Assembly (NCBI RefSeq): GCF_040364665.1
Contig: NZ_BAABWX010000001.1
Location: 806,001-870,000 of the forward strand
Source of the DNA: Cognatishimia sp. WU-CL00825
GTDB taxonomy: Bacteria; Pseudomonadota; Alphaproteobacteria; Rhodobacterales; Rhodobacteraceae
DNA: 64,000 nucleotides
Reading direction: 5' to 3'
Shown here: positions 56,412 to 64,000 of the stretch, one piece after another
Position numbering within the stretch: the first letter of the stretch is position 1
How the letters are laid out: every line of letters begins with the position of its first letter
The notes under the pieces: model-generated
Told to the model about the DNA's origin: nothing
The model's database searches: none
Seen by the model: only the letters and a program-made list of their open reading frames with translations
Translations under genes and position numbers: made by a program

Positions 56412-56536
56412 GAAGGGGTTCGTCTTCTGTTTGTTGTTGTCTTGTGCCCAGCACAAGGCTTACTCAGAAATACCATAAATTGCAAATTTGCCGAAATTGG
56501 GGCCAGCGATTGATCGCCCTTTCCCCGGGATGGCAT

Positions 56537-57130
56537 TTACAAAGACAGCAAGGTTTGGTCGCCAGCACAAAAGCGCCGCAACACAGCCGGGTATAGTTTG
56601 TGCTCTTGTACCAAAACCCGTGCTGCCAAATCATCAGGTGTATCACCCGGCATTATCGGCACGGTTGCCTGTCCCAAAATCGGGCCGTCATCCAGCGCTG
56701 GCGTTACCAGGTGTACGGAACATCCGTGTTCAGTGTCACCTGCGGCTAATGCACGAGCATGGGTGTGTAACCCTTTGTACTTTGGCAGTAATGAGGGATG
56801 AATGTTCAGCATTTTACCTTCCCAAGGGGCGACAAACCCTTCGGTCAAGACACGCATAAAACCTGCCAGACACAAAACATCCGGCGAGACTTTGTTAAGC
56901 TCTGCTTGCAATGCATTTTCGAATGCTGACCGGTCGCCCCTAAAGGGCCGGTGGTCGACAACCGCGGTTGCCACGCCCATCGCACGCGCTTTTTCCAAAC
57001 CGCCAGCATCAGCGCTGTTGGCCAACACAAGCACGGGTTCCCCCGCGTGATCACCCGCTTGCATATCTTCGACAAGACGGACCATGTTTGATCCGCCGCC
57101 AGAGATAAAAATTGCAACGCGTTGCTTCAC
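56537..57130 (-). CDS. purN: Phosphoribosylglycinamide formyltransferase
   Basis: Transfers a formyl group from 10-formyltetrahydrofolate to GAR, the third step of purine synthesis. The 197-residue enzyme has [15 protein letters not shown] at the start, the catalytic Asn and His in [13 protein letters not shown], and Asp in [10 protein letters not shown]. The start overlaps the purM stop by four bases (ATGA), so purM and purN are translated together, as in E. coli. Confidence 0.97.
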   Translation of the reverse strand: MKQRVAIFISGGGSNMVRLVEDMQAGDHAGEPVLVLANSADAGGLEKARAMGVATAVVDHRPFRGDRSAFENALQAELNKVSPDVLCLAGFMRVLTEGFVAPWEGKMLNIHPSLLPKYKGLHTHARALAAGDTEHGCSVHLVTPALDDGPILGQATVPIMPGDTPDDLAARVLVQEHKLYPAVLRRFCAGDQTLLSL

Positions 57131-58173
57131 AAGAGAGACCCAGTATAGCGCATGCCTTCACCCTCGGTCACAGTACCGATAGTATAGACCGTTTCGCCCT
57201 GCTCTTTCAGCAAGGCTACCAGCGCGTCCGCTTGGTCAGCCTCGACAGAAAGGATCATGCCAATGCCGCTGTTAAAGGTTTTCAAGATTTCGGCCTGATC
57301 CATGTTGCCGTTTTCTGCCAACCACTTAAACACCGCGGGCAAGTCCCAAGTATTCAAATCGATGTCTGCGCCCAGACCTTCGGGCAGAACCCGTGGCAGG
57401 TTTTCTGTCAGGCCACCGCCGGTGATATGGGCCAAGGCATGCACACCCCCTGCCCGTACAGCGGCCAAGGCTTGCTTCACATACAGCCGTGTTGGCGTCA
57501 GCAGGGCCGCGCCAAGTGTTTCGTTAGACCATGGGCATTTGTCGCCCCAGGCCAGACCGGAAATCTCGACCAATTTGCGCACCAGTGAATACCCGTTGGA
57601 ATGCACGCCGTTTGACGCAAGGCCCAACAGAACGTCCCCAGCTTTCACGCCCTCCGGCAGGGCTGTGCCGCGTTCCATCGCGCCAACAGAGAAACCAGCC
57701 AAATCAAAATCGCCTGCTTCGTACATGCCAGGCATTTCTGCGGTCTCGCCGCCGATCAGCGCACAGCCGGACTGAAAACAGCCCTCTGCGATGCCTTCGA
57801 TGATGCGCGCAGCAACTTCTGTTTCCAGCTTGCCGGTTGCGAAATAATCCAAAAAGAACAGCGGCTCAGCACCCTGACACACAAGGTCATTCACGCACAT
57901 GGCCACCAAATCGATGCCGACGCCGTCGACATTGCCCGTGTCAATTGCGATTCGCAGTTTTGTTCCAACACCATCGGTGGCCCCCACAAGGATTGGGTCC
58001 TGATAGCCCGCGTCTTTCAGATCAAACAGCGCGCCAAAGCCGCCAAGCCCAGCCATCACGCCAGAACGGTTCGTACGCTTCGCCGCAGGCTTGATGCGCT
58101 CCACCAATTCATTGCCAGCGTCAATATCTACACCCGCATCTGCATAAGTAATGCCGTTCTTGCCATCGGTCAT
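57127..58173 (-). CDS. purM: Phosphoribosylformylglycinamidine cyclo-ligase
   Basis: The ATP-dependent ring closure that makes AIR, the fifth step of purine synthesis. The 348-residue AIRS protein has [21 protein letters not shown], then [12 protein letters not shown], the metal and ATP regions [15 protein letters not shown] and [11 protein letters not shown], and [14 protein letters not shown] chose the ATG at 58173 with AAGGGG upstream; the frame is open to 58344. It is divergent from the phosphatase gene and coupled to purN. Confidence 0.97.
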   Translation of the reverse strand: MTDGKNGITYADAGVDIDAGNELVERIKPAAKRTNRSGVMAGLGGFGALFDLKDAGYQDPILVGATDGVGTKLRIAIDTGNVDGVGIDLVAMCVNDLVCQGAEPLFFLDYFATGKLETEVAARIIEGIAEGCFQSGCALIGGETAEMPGMYEAGDFDLAGFSVGAMERGTALPEGVKAGDVLLGLASNGVHSNGYSLVRKLVEISGLAWGDKCPWSNETLGAALLTPTRLYVKQALAAVRAGGVHALAHITGGGLTENLPRVLPEGLGADIDLNTWDLPAVFKWLAENGNMDQAEILKTFNSGIGMILSVEADQADALVALLKEQGETVYTIGTVTEGEGMRYTGSLL

Positions 58174-58367
58174 ATCTGAATCCCCTTCGTGGTGGCCTGT
58201 GCAGTAAATTAATACGCCTATGCCCGCAAGCCGCAGCGACCTTGGTTTTAAGGAAAACCCATCAAAGATTAACCCAGATCGCACCAAAGGCATTTTTTGT
58301 ACCCAAATCAGCGGTAAAGCGCTACCTTGGTTGCAGAAAACCACAGAAACTTTGGATAGCTCTTACC

Positions 58368-59048
58368 GTGTCCGTTATCAAAAGTATTCAAAGATGGGAT
58401 AGTGCCAATCGCCAGCGTGCCAGCGCGCGTCTGGTGCAAGACTTTGATATCCCGGCGGCTGAAAAATTTGTGCGTTGGTATGATCATGGGCTGTTTCGCA
58501 TTCCCTGGAGCAACTTTGCACAAGTCGGCCCGAATTTCTTTCGCTCAAACTACCCGACCCCGCAACGGCTGCGTAAGATGCGTGCACTTGGCATCAAAAC
58601 GGTTCTTTCTTTGCGCGGCAAAGACTGTGAGGTGCCCTATCTGCTAGAACAATGGGCCTGCAAGGATCTTGGGCTGACACTGCAAGTGGTAAAGCTCGAT
58701 TCCATCAGACCCCCAAAAAAGGCCGAGCTGCTGAAACTGATGCAGATCCTGCGCGCTGAGAAACAGCCCCTTTTGGTGCACTGCAAATCCGGCGCGGATC
58801 GCACAGGGCTGGCAAGTGCCTTTTATCAAATAGAAATTCTGGGGCTGCCTATTTCGTTCGCTAAAAAAATGCTCTCGATCAGATTTGGCCATTTTCGCAT
58901 GTCGAAAACCGGTGTGCTGGATCATATCCTTGAAAGCTATGAACAAGCGGCCCGCAAGAAACCACAAACCATTCGCCAGTGGTTGCACACAAGTTATGAC
59001 GAGGCCCATATCCGAAAGGAATTCAAAGCGCTGCGCAAAAAGGCGTGA
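58368..59048 (+). CDS. Dual-specificity/tyrosine phosphatase-like protein
   Basis: A 226-residue protein with a cysteine-based phosphatase domain, the P-loop being HCKSGADRTG (HCx5R) at about residue 141. A conserved SNYPTPQRLRKMRALGIKTVLSLR stretch leads into it. Bacterial homologues include atypical dual-specificity phosphatases, some acting on phosphoinositides or polysaccharide-linked proteins; the substrate here is unknown. I chose the GTG at 58368, where the family-like sequence starts. The frame is open to 58242, which overlaps the purM promoter region. Confidence 0.82.
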   Translation: MSVIKSIQRWDSANRQRASARLVQDFDIPAAEKFVRWYDHGLFRIPWSNFAQVGPNFFRSNYPTPQRLRKMRALGIKTVLSLRGKDCEVPYLLEQWACKDLGLTLQVVKLDSIRPPKKAELLKLMQILRAEKQPLLVHCKSGADRTGLASAFYQIEILGLPISFAKKMLSIRFGHFRMSKTGVLDHILESYEQAARKKPQTIRQWLHTSYDEAHIRKEFKALRKKA

Positions 59049-59111
59049 TTTTTTTGGCTCTAAGCGCTTGACCCCATAACAGAATATGATAGCCAAATGG
59101 CACTTCGGTAG

Positions 59112-59188
59112 GGGCCTGTAGCTCAACTGGTTAGAGCAGAGCGCTCATAACGCTTTGGTTGCGGGTTCAAGTCCTGCCGGGCCTACCA
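59112..59188 (+). tRNA. tRNA with CAU anticodon, probably tRNA-Ile2
   Basis: A 77-base tRNA with encoded CCA. The acceptor GGGCCTG pairs with CGGGCCT with two G-U pairs, the D arm is normal, the anticodon loop TCATAAC carries CAU, and the T arm is GCGGG/CCTGC with loop TTCAAGT. CAU is used by Met tRNAs and, after lysidine modification, by Ile2. Here pairs 4-69 and 5-68 are both C-G, a known recognition feature of the lysidine synthase TilS. This favours tRNA-Ile2 over elongator Met. Confidence 0.9.
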
Positions 59189-59235
59189 AATTCCCCCCGA
59201 ATGTCTCCCCGAGCTCCCTCCGTACAATTGCTAAA

Positions 59236-60561
59236 CTAGATAGCGATGACGATATCGGCTTGTAAACCGCCCAGCTTTTCACTGCGGTCAAGCCGCAGCA
59301 TGCCGCCGTGGGCCCGCGCAGCGTCTGCGGCAATCGCCAGTCCCAGACCGACGCCGCTGCCTTTGTTTTGATTGCGCGCAGGTTCTAAGCGGGCAAAGGG
59401 TTTCATGGCCTCTTCGCGTTTGTCCTCGGGGATGCCCGGCCCATTGTCTTCAACACGCAGAACAATCGACCGTTTCATTTGCATGGCGCTGACATGCACG
59501 GTGGTGCCATAGCGAAAGGCGTTGTTGATCAGATTGCCAAGCGCGCGTTGTACAACCATTTTCTTCACCAAAACTTCGGCCTCGACATCACAATGGGCCA
59601 AAGTGGCTGTACCCCTGCCGGCAGAGGCTTTTTCGATGATTTCAGCCAGAAACCCACAAAGATCGACCGGTTCAGCGGTCAACTCAGAGGCCCCGCGCGC
59701 AAAGCTTAGAAAGCCGTCCAGCATGTGTTGCATATCTTCGACTTCTTGCTCTAGCGCGTGCCGGTCCTCATCTTCCAGCATCGCCAGCCCCAGACGCAGG
59801 CGTGTGAGCGGTGTGCGCAAATCGTGGCTCACACCGGACAGCAACAGCGTGCGCTGTTCAATCTGGCGTTCAATGCGGGCGCGCATGTCCAGAAAGGCGC
59901 TGCCCGCGGCACGCACTTCGATCGCCCCCGCTGGCGAATATGGTACGTGCCGTCCACGTCCAAAGGCCTCGGCGGCGGCGGCCAAGCGGGTGATCGGCCG
60001 CAATTGATTGCGCAGGTACAAAAAGGCAATAAAAGTGATCAAGATCCCAAAGAACACCAGATTTACCAACAATTGGTGCGGGTTAGAGGCCGAAACGCGT
60101 TCGCGGTCAAATCCAATTTCAAGCGGCCCAAACTGGGTGTCTATGATCACTCTGGCCAGTTTATCATCCGGCAATTCAATTGCCTGAATGCCCTCAATCT
60201 CGGCCTGTAATTCGCGCATCACCACCGTGCCAGAAAAATCATACCAGCGGCGTTGATTCTGTGTTGTTTCACTTTGGCGAAAGCTCGGATCAAGCCCCAG
60301 ACTGCGCGCCACGGGGAAAACCGTTTTTTGCACTGCCTCTGGCGAGGCTTGTGCCGCAACCCCGTCCAGTACAAATATAAGCTCTCCGGATAGAGCGCGG
60401 GTCATCTGTGACGTTACGTCTTCAAAATGACGTTGGATAAAGATAACAGAAACAACAAGTTGCAACGTGACCACGGGTAAAATTAGAATAAGCGCAGCTC
60501 GGCCATACAGACCGCGCGGAACATATCGTTTGAGCCAAGCAAATTTCATAGGGTAAACCAT
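59236..60561 (-). CDS. Sensor histidine kinase, EnvZ-like
   Basis: A 441-residue membrane kinase. Two membrane spans (about 18-42 and 160-182) flank a small periplasmic domain. A HAMP linker follows (about 183-235), then the HisKA domain with the phospho-accepting His in LSGVSHDLRTPLTRL, and the HATPase (NLINNAFRYG, DNGPGIPEDKREE, GSGVGLGLAIAADAARAHGG). This matches EnvZ. No response regulator is beside it in the window, so it is an orphan here. I chose the ATG at 60561; ATG 60549 is an alternative. It is divergent from the metallo-hydrolase gene, with 29 bases between them. Confidence 0.9.
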   Translation of the reverse strand: MVYPMKFAWLKRYVPRGLYGRAALILILPVVTLQLVVSVIFIQRHFEDVTSQMTRALSGELIFVLDGVAAQASPEAVQKTVFPVARSLGLDPSFRQSETTQNQRRWYDFSGTVVMRELQAEIEGIQAIELPDDKLARVIIDTQFGPLEIGFDRERVSASNPHQLLVNLVFFGILITFIAFLYLRNQLRPITRLAAAAEAFGRGRHVPYSPAGAIEVRAAGSAFLDMRARIERQIEQRTLLLSGVSHDLRTPLTRLRLGLAMLEDEDRHALEQEVEDMQHMLDGFLSFARGASELTAEPVDLCGFLAEIIEKASAGRGTATLAHCDVEAEVLVKKMVVQRALGNLINNAFRYGTTVHVSAMQMKRSIVLRVEDNGPGIPEDKREEAMKPFARLEPARNQNKGSGVGLGLAIAADAARAHGGMLRLDRSEKLGGLQADIVIAI

Positions 60562-60590
60562 GACCTGCCCGCCGCCGGAAGGAAAGCCTG

Positions 60591-61505
60591 ATGCGCCCCC
60601 CAGAGACAGATTTTTCCTTACAAGTTGGAGAGGCAAAACAGCTGCAACCCGGTTTGCGTTGCGTGCTGGCCCCCAACCCGTCTCCAATGACCCATTGGGG
60701 CACCAACACCTATCTATTGGGCCACAAAGAGCTTGTGGTGATTGATCCAGGCCCTGATGACACAGGTCACCTGAACGCCATCCTAAAGGCCGTGGGCAGC
60801 GATCAAACCATTGCCAAGATCATTGTCACCCACACCCACAAAGACCACTCGCCGCTTGCCCGTCGTCTTTCAGCTCAGACCGGCGCAGAAATATATGGGT
60901 TTGGCGATGCGGATGCCGGGCGCAGCGCCGTGATGCGGCAGCTTTCGCTGCAAGGAGACATCGGTGGCGGCGAAGGCATTGATCTGCTGTTTCAGGCCCA
61001 CCACGAGGTGTCACATCATCAGGAAATTGACTGCGAACTTGCCCCTTTAAAAGTGCTACATACCCCTGGGCACATAGGCAATCACATTTGCCTGTCCTGG
61101 GATGAGGTCTGCTTTACCGGTGATCACGTCATGGGCTGGGCCAGCTCGCTTGTATCGCCGCCTGATGGCGATTTGACCGACTTCATGGCCTCGTGTGACA
61201 TGTTACAGGGCGGAAAATGGCTCAAGTTCTATTCTGGCCATGGCGCGCCGATTGACAATCCGGGCGATCGCTTAAATTGGCTGATATCGCACCGTAAATC
61301 CCGTGAAAACCAGATCGTTAAAGCTTTGGAAAATAGACAAGCTAACGCGGCGCAACTAACCGCGCAGATCTATCACGACATAAACCCGGCGCTTTTGCGC
61401 GCCGCCGAACGCAACGTGTTGGCGCATCTGGTTGATCTCTACAAAAGGGGTCGCGTTGCACCGCATCAAACGCTTGAATCAAAAGCTATTTTTCAACTTA
61501 TTTAA
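60591..61505 (+). CDS. MBL-fold metallo-hydrolase (LACTB2/RNase Z-like)
   Basis: A 304-residue metallo-beta-lactamase-fold hydrolase with the two-metal motif THTHKDHSP, HTPGHIGNH, and Asp in CFTGDHVMG. A C-terminal helical region (about 240-300) with a winged-helix-like tail resembles LACTB2-type proteins. The substrate is unknown; related proteins include nucleases and glyoxalase II-like hydrolases. It is divergent from the EnvZ-like kinase. Confidence 0.9.
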   Translation: MRPPETDFSLQVGEAKQLQPGLRCVLAPNPSPMTHWGTNTYLLGHKELVVIDPGPDDTGHLNAILKAVGSDQTIAKIIVTHTHKDHSPLARRLSAQTGAEIYGFGDADAGRSAVMRQLSLQGDIGGGEGIDLLFQAHHEVSHHQEIDCELAPLKVLHTPGHIGNHICLSWDEVCFTGDHVMGWASSLVSPPDGDLTDFMASCDMLQGGKWLKFYSGHGAPIDNPGDRLNWLISHRKSRENQIVKALENRQANAAQLTAQIYHDINPALLRAAERNVLAHLVDLYKRGRVAPHQTLESKAIFQLI

Positions 61506-61585
61506 AAAACCGGCGCGAAAACGAAAAAAAACCGACAGCGCCACTGGACGCCGGAAATTTCGTTAGCTATACGGTCCCTCGTTGA

Positions 61586-61660
61586 TCCGGCGTAGCTCAG
61601 CGGTAGAGCAGTTGACTGTTAATCAATTGGTCGTAGGTTCGATCCCTACCGCCGGAGCCA
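61586..61660 (+). tRNA. tRNA-Asn (GTT anticodon), copy 1
   Basis: A 75-base tRNA with encoded CCA. The acceptor TCCGGCG pairs perfectly with CGCCGGA, the discriminator is G, the anticodon is GTT, and the T arm is GTAGG-TTCGATC-CCTAC. An almost identical copy follows 22 bases on. Confidence 0.97.
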
Positions 61661-61682
61661 ACGAAAAAGATACCGTATTTGT

Positions 61683-61757
61683 TCCGACGTAGCTCAGCGG
61701 TAGAGCAGTTGACTGTTAATCAATTGGTCGTAGGTTCGATCCCTACCGTCGGAGCCA
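61683..61757 (+). tRNA. tRNA-Asn (GTT anticodon), copy 2
   Basis: A 75-base tRNA with encoded CCA, identical to the first except for one acceptor-stem pair: G-C in copy 1 (TCCGGCG/CGCCGGA) is A-T here (TCCGACG/CGTCGGA). Both changes keep the stem paired, so the copy is expected to be functional. Confidence 0.97.
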
Positions 61758-62098
61758 AAAATTCCCGAAGTCATTGACATATTTTGAATTTTTGGCACCC
61801 CCCGCCTGCGCGCAGAGGTCATTTTGACATCTGTTCTCTGATCCAAAAAGTCGATCTTTTTTGGCTAAAGCGTTGGCGTAGCGCAGGCAATATCCTGACC
61901 AACCGACACTATGAATTTTCCGGAAATTCTGAGACCCCAAACAGAGTCGAGAAACGGGTGTCTGCAATGTCATCTTGGATAGGCGCGAACACCAAGACGC
62001 ACTGCTGACAACGACTTAAGCACTATTCAATTTTGATGGGGCCTGATTTGGACCCGCGTCGGCGCTTTCGGGATAAGCGCGCGACCTGATGGGTGTCA
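61758..62098. other. Noncoding stretch after tRNA-Asn pair
   Basis: These 341 bases between tRNA-Asn copy 2 and the enoyl-CoA hydratase gene contain no credible gene; the short frames have no recognisable domain or ribosome-binding site. The 3' end of the tRNA is not repeated, so there is no sign of an attachment site. It may hold a decayed gene, but I cannot name one. Confidence 0.4.
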
Positions 62099-62863
62099 TT
62101 ATTGGTTTTTCTGCGCGTCTGCGGCCCGAAGTTTTGCCTGTTCGACTTTTGCAAAACAGAGCGACATCAGATCATTTTCATTTCGCAGACCCTGCGCGAC
62201 ACTTAGGTCCATCGCACCGCGTACCGCAGCTTTCACCGACTGTGTCGCAACGGTTGAATGCGCTGCAATTTGCAAGGCAACTTCGCGTGCTTTTGTCAGC
62301 TCTTGGCCCGGGTCAACCAGATATTCCACCATCCCGATCTGGTCGGCATCGTCTGCTGAAAACCGGTCCCCAGTCAACAGGATCTTCATCGCCTGCCCGT
62401 ATCCACACATACGCGTCAGATGTTGCGCCGCGCCGCCTGCCCCGTTCCATCCTAATTGAACTTCGGGGGCTGAAAACACAGCTGACCGCGCAACCACGCG
62501 CAGGTCACAGGCCAGCGCGATTTCCAGACCACCGCCCAAGGCCCAACCCTTGACCGCGGCTATGGCGGGTTTGCGCAGGGACAGGATCGGCGGGATATAG
62601 TCGGCGCGATTGCGCCAAGCCCAGAAATCCTCATAGCCTTCTAAGGCCTTGATGTCGGAACCCGCGCAAAAGGCGCGCTCACCGGCTCCCCTGAAGATCA
62701 CAACATGCACCGCTTTGGTTTCATTGATTTGTGCACAGCGGCTTGCAATCTGTTGATACATTTCTGGGGTCAGCGCATTGTGCTTTCCAGGGCGATCCAG
62801 GACGATTTCGCCAACTGGACCGTGAATTTCTAAGCGCACGCAGCCGTCTTCTGAAACAGTCAT
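62099..62863 (-). CDS. Enoyl-CoA hydratase/isomerase family protein
   Basis: A 254-residue crotonase-fold protein. The oxyanion-hole motifs are ERAFCAGSDIKAL and GWALGGGLEIALACDLRV. The residue preceding VQLGWNGAGGAA lies where canonical hydratases have a catalytic Glu. The substrate is unknown. I chose the ATG at 62863; the frame is open to 62917 but overlaps the TRAP gene. It lies eight bases downstream of the TRAP permease gene, so the pair is probably one unit, perhaps uptake and breakdown of an organic acid. Confidence 0.9.
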   Translation of the reverse strand: MTVSEDGCVRLEIHGPVGEIVLDRPGKHNALTPEMYQQIASRCAQINETKAVHVVIFRGAGERAFCAGSDIKALEGYEDFWAWRNRADYIPPILSLRKPAIAAVKGWALGGGLEIALACDLRVVARSAVFSAPEVQLGWNGAGGAAQHLTRMCGYGQAMKILLTGDRFSADDADQIGMVEYLVDPGQELTKAREVALQIAAHSTVATQSVKAAVRGAMDLSVAQGLRNENDLMSLCFAKVEQAKLRAADAQKNQ

Positions 62864-62870
62864 GAAAGCC

Positions 62871-64000
62871 TCATTTGAATTGTAGGTTGGGTAACCACAG
62901 CGACAACTGTGGAACATAGGTCAGGATCAGCAGCATACCGAAAAGCACAATGTAAAATGGCACCGAAGCCTTGATAAACTTGGCAATCGAAACGCCTGTG
63001 ATCGAGCAGGTTGTGAACATCAATGTCCCCAAGGGCGGCGTGACACCGGCCACTGTCAGATTGAACACCATAACAATGCCAAAATGCACAGGATCGATAC
63101 CAACCGTTGTAATCACCGGCACCAAAATCGGGGTTAACAGAATCAAGGCCGCCGAGCCTTCGATGAACATCCCGGCTATGATCAGCAGCAAGTTGATCAG
63201 TATCAACAAAAGCAAGGGATTCTCGGTCAGCGCCAGCATCGCCTCTGCCAACATGGTCGGAATGCGTTCCCAGGTCATGTAAAACCCAAAGGCATTTGCA
63301 GAGCAGATCACAAACAGGATCACCGCAGTGGCCTGCATGGTTTGCTCAAGGATCGGCTGGATGTGTTTGAATTTTAACTCGCCATAGATGATGCCAACAA
63401 TGGCGGCAAACATCACGGCCATAGCCCCGGCCTCTGTCGGGGTGAAAAAACCCAATCGAATGCCCAAAACAATCCCAATCGGCACCATCAAAGCCAACGA
63501 GGCACCCACAAAAGCCCGACCACGATCCGCCCAGGGCATTGGGTTGTCCAATGCAGGTTGCAGATTCAGTCGGCGCGATTGCACAGCGACCGCTCCCATC
63601 ATGGCAGCACAGATGACGATACCCGGAACAATTCCAGCCAAAAACAATCGGCCAATCGATACGTCCCCCATAAAGCCATATAGGATCAGGCCAATTCCTG
63701 GCGGAATGATCACCGAAATAATCGACGACGACGCTGTGACAGCAGTTGAAAAGGCTGGATCATAGCCTCGCCGCGTCATTTCCGGCACCATCACTTTGGA
63801 TTGCATCGCCGCATCGGCGTTGGCTGATCCTGACACACCCCCCAAAAGCGTGGAGAGCAGAACGTTAACTTGCGCCAATCCACCTTTCCAGTGACCTGTC
63901 ATGGCCTCGGCAAAACTCATCATGCGCGACGTAATGCCTGCATAATTCATCACCACCCCTGTCATGACAAACAAAGGCACCGCCAACAATGGAAACGAAT
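62871..64000 (-). CDS. TRAP transporter large permease DctM (partial)
   Basis: The C-terminal 376 or so residues of a DctM-type TRAP permease; the frame is still open at the right edge of the window, so the N-terminus lies beyond it. It has the DctM sequence LLAVPLFVMTGVVMNYAGIT, then GGVSGSANADAAMQSKVMVPEM, IISVIIPPGIGLILYG and the C-terminal motif NLTVAGVTPPLGTLMFT. Unlike the 784-residue permease at 13-15 kb this one has the usual length. The gene is followed by an enoyl-CoA hydratase. The solute is unknown. Confidence 0.92.
   Translation of the reverse strand, partial: SFPLLAVPLFVMTGVVMNYAGITSRMMSFAEAMTGHWKGGLAQVNVLLSTLLGGVSGSANADAAMQSKVMVPEMTRRGYDPAFSTAVTASSSIISVIIPPGIGLILYGFMGDVSIGRLFLAGIVPGIVICAAMMGAVAVQSRRLNLQPALDNPMPWADRGRAFVGASLALMVPIGIVLGIRLGFFTPTEAGAMAVMFAAIVGIIYGELKFKHIQPILEQTMQATAVILFVICSANAFGFYMTWERIPTMLAEAMLALTENPLLLLILINLLLIIAGMFIEGSAALILLTPILVPVITTVGIDPVHFGIVMVFNLTVAGVTPPLGTLMFTTCSITGVSIAKFIKASVPFYIVLFGMLLILTYVPQLSLWLPNLQFK

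Noticed and set aside
61758..62098. Possible integration site beside tRNA-Asn
   Set aside because: No direct repeat of the tRNA 3' end and no integrase remnant is visible.

Overview
The window reads as chromosomal DNA of a marine alphaproteobacterium of the Rhodobacterales (Roseobacter group). The indicators are a Shemin-pathway 5-aminolevulinate synthase (hemA), a trgA-trgB-cysK cluster like the Rhodobacter sphaeroides tellurite-resistance locus, a ChpT-type phosphotransferase, ornithine-lipid genes olsB-olsA, a DMSP-type acryloyl-CoA reductase (acuI), several TRAP transporter genes, and a two-piece, circularly permuted tmRNA gene with the tag ANDNRAPVAMAA. Base composition looks moderate and even. 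Genes are densely packed on both strands. I see no insertion sequence, prophage, CRISPR array or obvious horizontally acquired island; this is a core-genome segment.

Layout. 0-5 kb: LysE exporter, acetyltransferase, obgE, proB, proA. 4.7-7.3 kb: chpT, a DUF3553 protein and olsB-olsA, with a full CtrA-type box. 7.3-9.3 kb: rpsB-tsf behind a structured leader. 9.3-11 kb: a noncoding stretch with four stem-loops, then aroQ and a LuxR-type solo regulator. 11-13 kb: DUF2852, RDD and bpt. 13-20 kb: a TakP-like TRAP transporter facing a Cache-type histidine kinase and a NarL-type regulator. 20-22.6 kb: ilvB-ilvH behind a leader-peptide attenuator. 22.6-32 kb: DUF2189, prfB, PBP1A, amidase, aminotransferase, M48 protease and DsbA-like protein. 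32-37.4 kb: ispG, RodZ-like protein, hemA and an M20 peptidase, with an FNR-type box. 37.5-46.4 kb: tRNA-Ser, alaX, MscS channel, cysK, trgB, trgA, class V aminotransferase, HIT protein, acuI. 46.5-50.9 kb: GntR regulator, ssrA, SnoaL-like protein, rhodanese-ChrB, chrA, sspB. 51-58 kb: glycosyltransferase, fumC with two tiny co-translated genes, sufE, lipoprotein, rnd, purM-purN. 58-64 kb: tyrosine phosphatase, tRNA-Ile2, EnvZ-like kinase, metallo-hydrolase, two tRNA-Asn, enoyl-CoA hydratase and a truncated TRAP permease.

Functional links. SspB and tmRNA (2.8 kb apart) act in the same ribosome-rescue and ClpXP pathway. TrgA, TrgB and CysK form a recognised cluster. The TRAP genes and the two-component system are divergent around a shared nested palindrome. 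acuI and its divergent GntR regulator share a palindrome and two copies of a second motif. The main interest is regulatory RNA and operator architecture: the ilv attenuator, the rpsB leader, a terminator fused to the ispG ribosome-binding site, the FNR, CtrA and GntR boxes, and an unexplained hairpin cluster at 9.36-9.53 kb. I found no clearly novel multi-gene system.
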